A stretch of 7,815 nt of DNA, taken from contig CANQMY010000044.1 in NCBI GenBank assembly GCA_947625075.1, positions 1-7,815 on the forward strand. The letters are read 5' to 3'. Origin of the DNA: an uncultured Clostridia bacterium (GTDB taxonomy: Bacteria > Bacillota > Clostridia > TANB77 > CAG-508). The notes under the pieces were generated by a model. The model searched no databases and was not told the DNA's origin. It was given only the letters and a program-made list of their open reading frames with translations. Made by a program: the position numbers and the translations under genes. How positions within the stretch are numbered: the first letter of the stretch is position 1; the number at the start of each line of letters is the position of its first letter. Positions 6,385-7,815 of the stretch are shown piece after piece.

Positions 6385-6972
6385 TTATGATAAATTTTTA
6401 AGACCTAATTTAATTATATCTTCTACTGAAAGCGTACTTATATCTGATTTCTTGAAAACTTCCTCTATGTCTTTTCTTGCATATCCTAAAACCTGAAGTG
6501 CATCTAACGCATCCTTTGCATTTCCATCTATACAAAATGCTTTTTCTTTTTCTGCTTCTTCAACTGATTCATTTGTTTTAATTTTATCTTTTAATTCCAA
6601 AATAATCCTTTGTGCAGTTTTTGTTCCTATGCCGGGTAAATTTTTTAAACTATTTATATCATTTGAAATAACTGCCAAAGCAAATTTAGAAGGCATAATA
6701 TTAGATAATATTTTTAATGCAGATTTAGATCCTATTCCTCCTACACTAATTAAAAGTTCAAACATTGCAAGTTCTTCTGAACTTAAAAAACCATATAAAT
6801 TTATATCATCTTCTGAAACTCTTAAATATGTATAAATTTTTACATTCTCATTTAGTTTTAATTTTTGAATAGTAGTATCCGGCATTGAAATTTTATATCC
6901 TATTCCATTAACATCAATTACTATATAATCATCTTTTTTTGTTTCTATTATTCCTTTTAAATGGTTAATCAT
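6385..6972 (-). CDS. ruvA: Holliday junction branch migration protein RuvA
   Basis: RuvA binds the four-way Holliday junction as a tetramer and loads the RuvB motor. The 195 residues show all three domains. The N-terminal OB fold (about 1-62) opens with MINHLKGII and carries VNGIGYKISM (21-30) and the acidic pin SEDDINLYGF (53-62). Next come two helix-hairpin-helix motifs, VGGIGSKSA (77-85) and LPGIGTKTAQRI (112-123). The RuvB-binding domain III (about 151-195) contains NAKDALDALQVLGYARKDIEEV. The start fits the family's conserved M-I-x-x-L-x-G opening. However, the nearest good ribosome binding site (AAGGAG, 7001-7006) is 28 bases upstream, with a perfect inverted repeat between. ruvB and ruvC, the usual neighbours, are absent here; rarA follows instead. 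Confidence 0.96.
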   Translation of the reverse strand: MINHLKGIIETKKDDYIVIDVNGIGYKISMPDTTIQKLKLNENVKIYTYLRVSEDDINLYGFLSSEELAMFELLISVGGIGSKSALKILSNIMPSKFALAVISNDINSLKNLPGIGTKTAQRIILELKDKIKTNESVEEAEKEKAFCIDGNAKDALDALQVLGYARKDIEEVFKKSDISTLSVEDIIKLGLKNLS

Positions 6973-7006
6973 TATTTTTTTGTATGATTTTAATCATACT
7001 CTCCTT
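6965..7006 (-). promoter_or_regulatory. Unusual ruvA translation start: ribosome binding site, hairpin, then start codon
   Basis: AAGGAG (7006-7001) is followed by the inverted repeat GTATGAT-TAAA-ATCATAC (6999-6982, perfect 7-bp arms, 4-base loop), then an A-rich stretch and the ruvA ATG (6972). If the hairpin forms, the effective spacing falls from 28 to 10 bases. The same AAGGAG also precedes, by only 3 bases, a 10-codon frame (ATG 6997 to TAA 6965-6967, MIKIIQKNND) that overlaps the ruvA start by 8 bases. A leader peptide with coupled translation is therefore an alternative. Confidence 0.5.
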
Positions 7007-7055
7007 CCATATTTTTATTATTATTGAATAAATTAATACATATAATTCAATTCAC

Positions 7056-7084
7056 ATTCTATCATATAAACATTTGTTTGTAAA
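7056..7084 (-). promoter_or_regulatory. SigA promoter of the ruvA-rarA operon
   Basis: On the minus strand TTTACA (7084-7079) and TAGAAT (7061-7056) are 17 bases apart, each one mismatch from consensus. The -10 is preceded by TGA, giving an extended -10 (TGATAGAAT). The predicted start near 7049 leaves a leader of about 77 bases before ruvA. Confidence 0.6.
7067..7080 (-). promoter_or_regulatory. Candidate LexA (SOS) operator in the ruvA promoter
   Basis: CAAACAAATGTTTA on the minus strand differs at two positions from the Gram-positive LexA box CGAACRNRYGTTYC as I recall it, keeping the AAC-N4-GTT core. It overlaps the end of the -35 box and the spacer, an ideal place for repression. ruvA is SOS-controlled in Bacillus subtilis, so the position is meaningful, but the lost outer G and C weaken the match. 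Confidence 0.4.
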
Positions 7085-7104
7085 TATATTTTATAATTAT
7101 TTTT

Positions 7105-7133
7105 GTATATTTTTTGTAAAGTTGGAAATATTA
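7105..7133 (+). promoter_or_regulatory. Candidate forespore (SigF/SigG) promoter upstream of dodecin and spoVAC
   Basis: GTATA (7105-7109) and GGAAATATTA (7124-7133) fit the SigF-type boxes GYWTA and GGNNANAHTR as I recall them from B. subtilis. The 7-mer AATATTA (7127-7133) is one base off the SigG -10 CATNHTA, with 17 bases to the -35. The start would fall near 7140, ahead of the AGGAGG at 7149. A competing SigA reading is TTGTAA (7114-7119) with TATAAA (7136-7141), 16 bases apart, but its start would fall almost on the ribosome binding site. Confidence 0.35.
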
Positions 7134-7164
7134 ACTATAAATTTATTTAGGAGGTTTTGACTTT

Positions 7165-7374
7165 ATGGGAATTGAAAAACATATACAAGTTACTGGGAAA
7201 TCAACTGTTTCTTGGAAGGATGCAATAGTTCAAACTGTTGAAGAAGTTGCTAAAACTATTAATTTTGTAACTTCAGTTAAAATACTTGAGCAACGTGCAA
7301 AAATTACTGTAAATAAAATTACTGAATACTATGTTGATTTAGATATAACTTTTATGGTTGAACAAAAACAATAG
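7165..7374 (+). CDS. Dodecin-family protein
   Basis: This 69-residue protein has the size and layout of dodecins, small proteins that form hollow 12-subunit spheres and typically store flavin. The first strand EKHIQVTGKS (4-13) is followed by SWKDAI (16-21), opening the single helix (about 16-33), and then two strands, VTSVKILEQRAKI (35-47) and KITEYYVDLDITFMVE (51-66). This matches the family order. The flavin-stacking Trp in the middle strand and the Gln of the last strand, known from archaeal and Thermus dodecins, are not evident here: the region reads INFVTSVKI and TEYYVDLD. Ligand binding is therefore uncertain. The start is supported by AGGAGG (7149-7154) ten bases upstream. spoVAC follows 60 bases later on the same strand with no terminator between, suggesting one transcript. 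Confidence 0.85.
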   Translation: MGIEKHIQVTGKSTVSWKDAIVQTVEEVAKTINFVTSVKILEQRAKITVNKITEYYVDLDITFMVEQKQ

Positions 7375-7434
7375 TTAAATTTTATTTATATTTTTTAATT
7401 ATTAATTATTTTTTAGAAAGGATGGTAATAACTT

Positions 7435-7815
7435 ATGAATCCAACAGATTCGCCAAAAGAATATGATAAATATGTAAAAAAGAAAGCACCAAATTCCCCT
7501 ATTTTAAAAAACTGTTTTAATGCTTTTTGGGTTGGAGGATTAATATGTTCTATAGGGCAATTAATATTTTTCTTTTGTAAATCTAAAGGTTTAGATCAAA
7601 CCAGTTCATCAACAATTGTATCTATATGTTTAATAGCTTTAGCTGTATTTTTAAGTGCTATTAATGTTTTTAATAGAATAGGTAAATTCGCAGGCGCTGG
7701 TTCGCTTATTCCTATAACAGGTTTTGCTAATTCTATAGTATCACCTGCAATGGAATATAAATCTGAAGGTTATGTTATGGGAGTTGGAGCAAAAATGTTT
7801 ACAGTTGCTGGACCT
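7435..7815 (+). CDS. spoVAC: SpoVAC, stage V sporulation protein AC (3' end outside window)
   Basis: The frame starts at ATG 7435, with AGAAAGGATGG upstream, and is open to the window edge, giving 127 of an expected 150 or so residues. SpoVAC is a membrane component of the SpoVA channel, which moves Ca-dipicolinic acid into the forespore and releases it during germination. Recognisable family segments are YVKKKAPNSPILKNCFNAFWVGG (13-35), IGKFAGAGSLIPITGFANSIVSPAMEYKSEG (82-112) and the VMGVGAKMFTVAGP block at the edge (114-127). Two to three hydrophobic helices fall at about 29-49 and 60-79. The usual partners spoVAD and spoVAE would follow beyond 7815. This gene is the best evidence that the organism makes endospores. 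No separate forespore promoter is visible in the 60-base gap after dodecin. Confidence 0.96.
   Translation, partial: MNPTDSPKEYDKYVKKKAPNSPILKNCFNAFWVGGLICSIGQLIFFFCKSKGLDQTSSSTIVSICLIALAVFLSAINVFNRIGKFAGAGSLIPITGFANSIVSPAMEYKSEGYVMGVGAKMFTVAGP

Noticed and set aside
6052..6496. Plus-strand open frames antisense to rarA and the end of ruvA
   Set aside because: They overlap well conserved coding sequence on the other strand, resemble no family and have no ribosome binding site.
6629..6835. 68-codon plus-strand frame inside ruvA
   Set aside because: Antisense to the helix-hairpin-helix region of ruvA; no independent support.
7025..7061. SigG-like boxes TGAATA and CATTCTA on the plus strand upstream of dodecin
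   Set aside because: The -10 matches well, but the spacing is 24 bases instead of about 17-18 and it would start transcription about 100 bases ahead of dodecin; the 7105-7133 candidate fits better.
7386..7425. TAATTA-T-TAATTA palindrome followed by a T run between dodecin and spoVAC
   Set aside because: A stem made only of A-T pairs with a 1-base centre in AT-rich DNA cannot form a stable terminator hairpin.

Overview
The window is strongly AT-rich DNA from a spore-forming member of the Bacillota, most likely a Clostridia-type anaerobe. The base composition, the AGGAGG and AGAAAGGA ribosome binding sites, a nearly complete spoVAC at the right edge (an endospore gene), and a VanZ-like gene, a clostridial-type dodecin and a Tad/Flp-pilus-like cluster all point that way. 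I cannot name a species. No rRNA, tRNA, CRISPR array or insertion sequence is visible, and no gene-free stretch exceeds 200 bases.

Region 1 (1-3454, minus strand) is a four-gene operon that looks like a Tad/Flp pilus or type II/IV secretion-like assembly locus. In transcription order it holds a membrane-anchored SAF-domain CpaB-like protein, two consecutive MinD/ParA-fold TadZ/CpaE-like proteins with eroded nucleotide-binding loops, and the N-terminal 252 residues of a membrane-anchored CpaF/TadA-like protein cut by the window edge. The assembly motor core, platform proteins and pilin would lie beyond position 1.

Region 2 (3455-5116) holds two divergent single genes: a VanZ-family membrane protein (minus) and an SPFH/stomatin-like protein (plus). 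Each has a good SigA-type promoter in the 155-base gap. The SPFH gene ends in a near-textbook intrinsic terminator with a perfect 14-bp stem.

Region 3 (5117-7084, minus strand) is a DNA-repair operon, ruvA followed by rarA. Its promoter has near-consensus -35 and -10 boxes and carries a candidate LexA/SOS box in the spacer. The ruvA ribosome binding site is separated from its start codon by a perfect small inverted repeat. rarA carries a +1 frameshift near its 3' end that detaches a well conserved C-terminal tail. ruvB and ruvC are not next to ruvA.

Region 4 (7085-7815, plus strand) has a dodecin-family gene followed 60 bases later by spoVAC, with no terminator or promoter visible between them. 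Upstream of dodecin is a sequence resembling a forespore (SigF/SigG) promoter, so the two may be co-expressed in the developing spore.

The strongest leads are the pair of degenerate TadZ-like proteins, the ruvA leader (SOS-like box plus the hairpin between ribosome binding site and start), the rarA frameshift, and the possible spore-specific dodecin-spoVAC unit.
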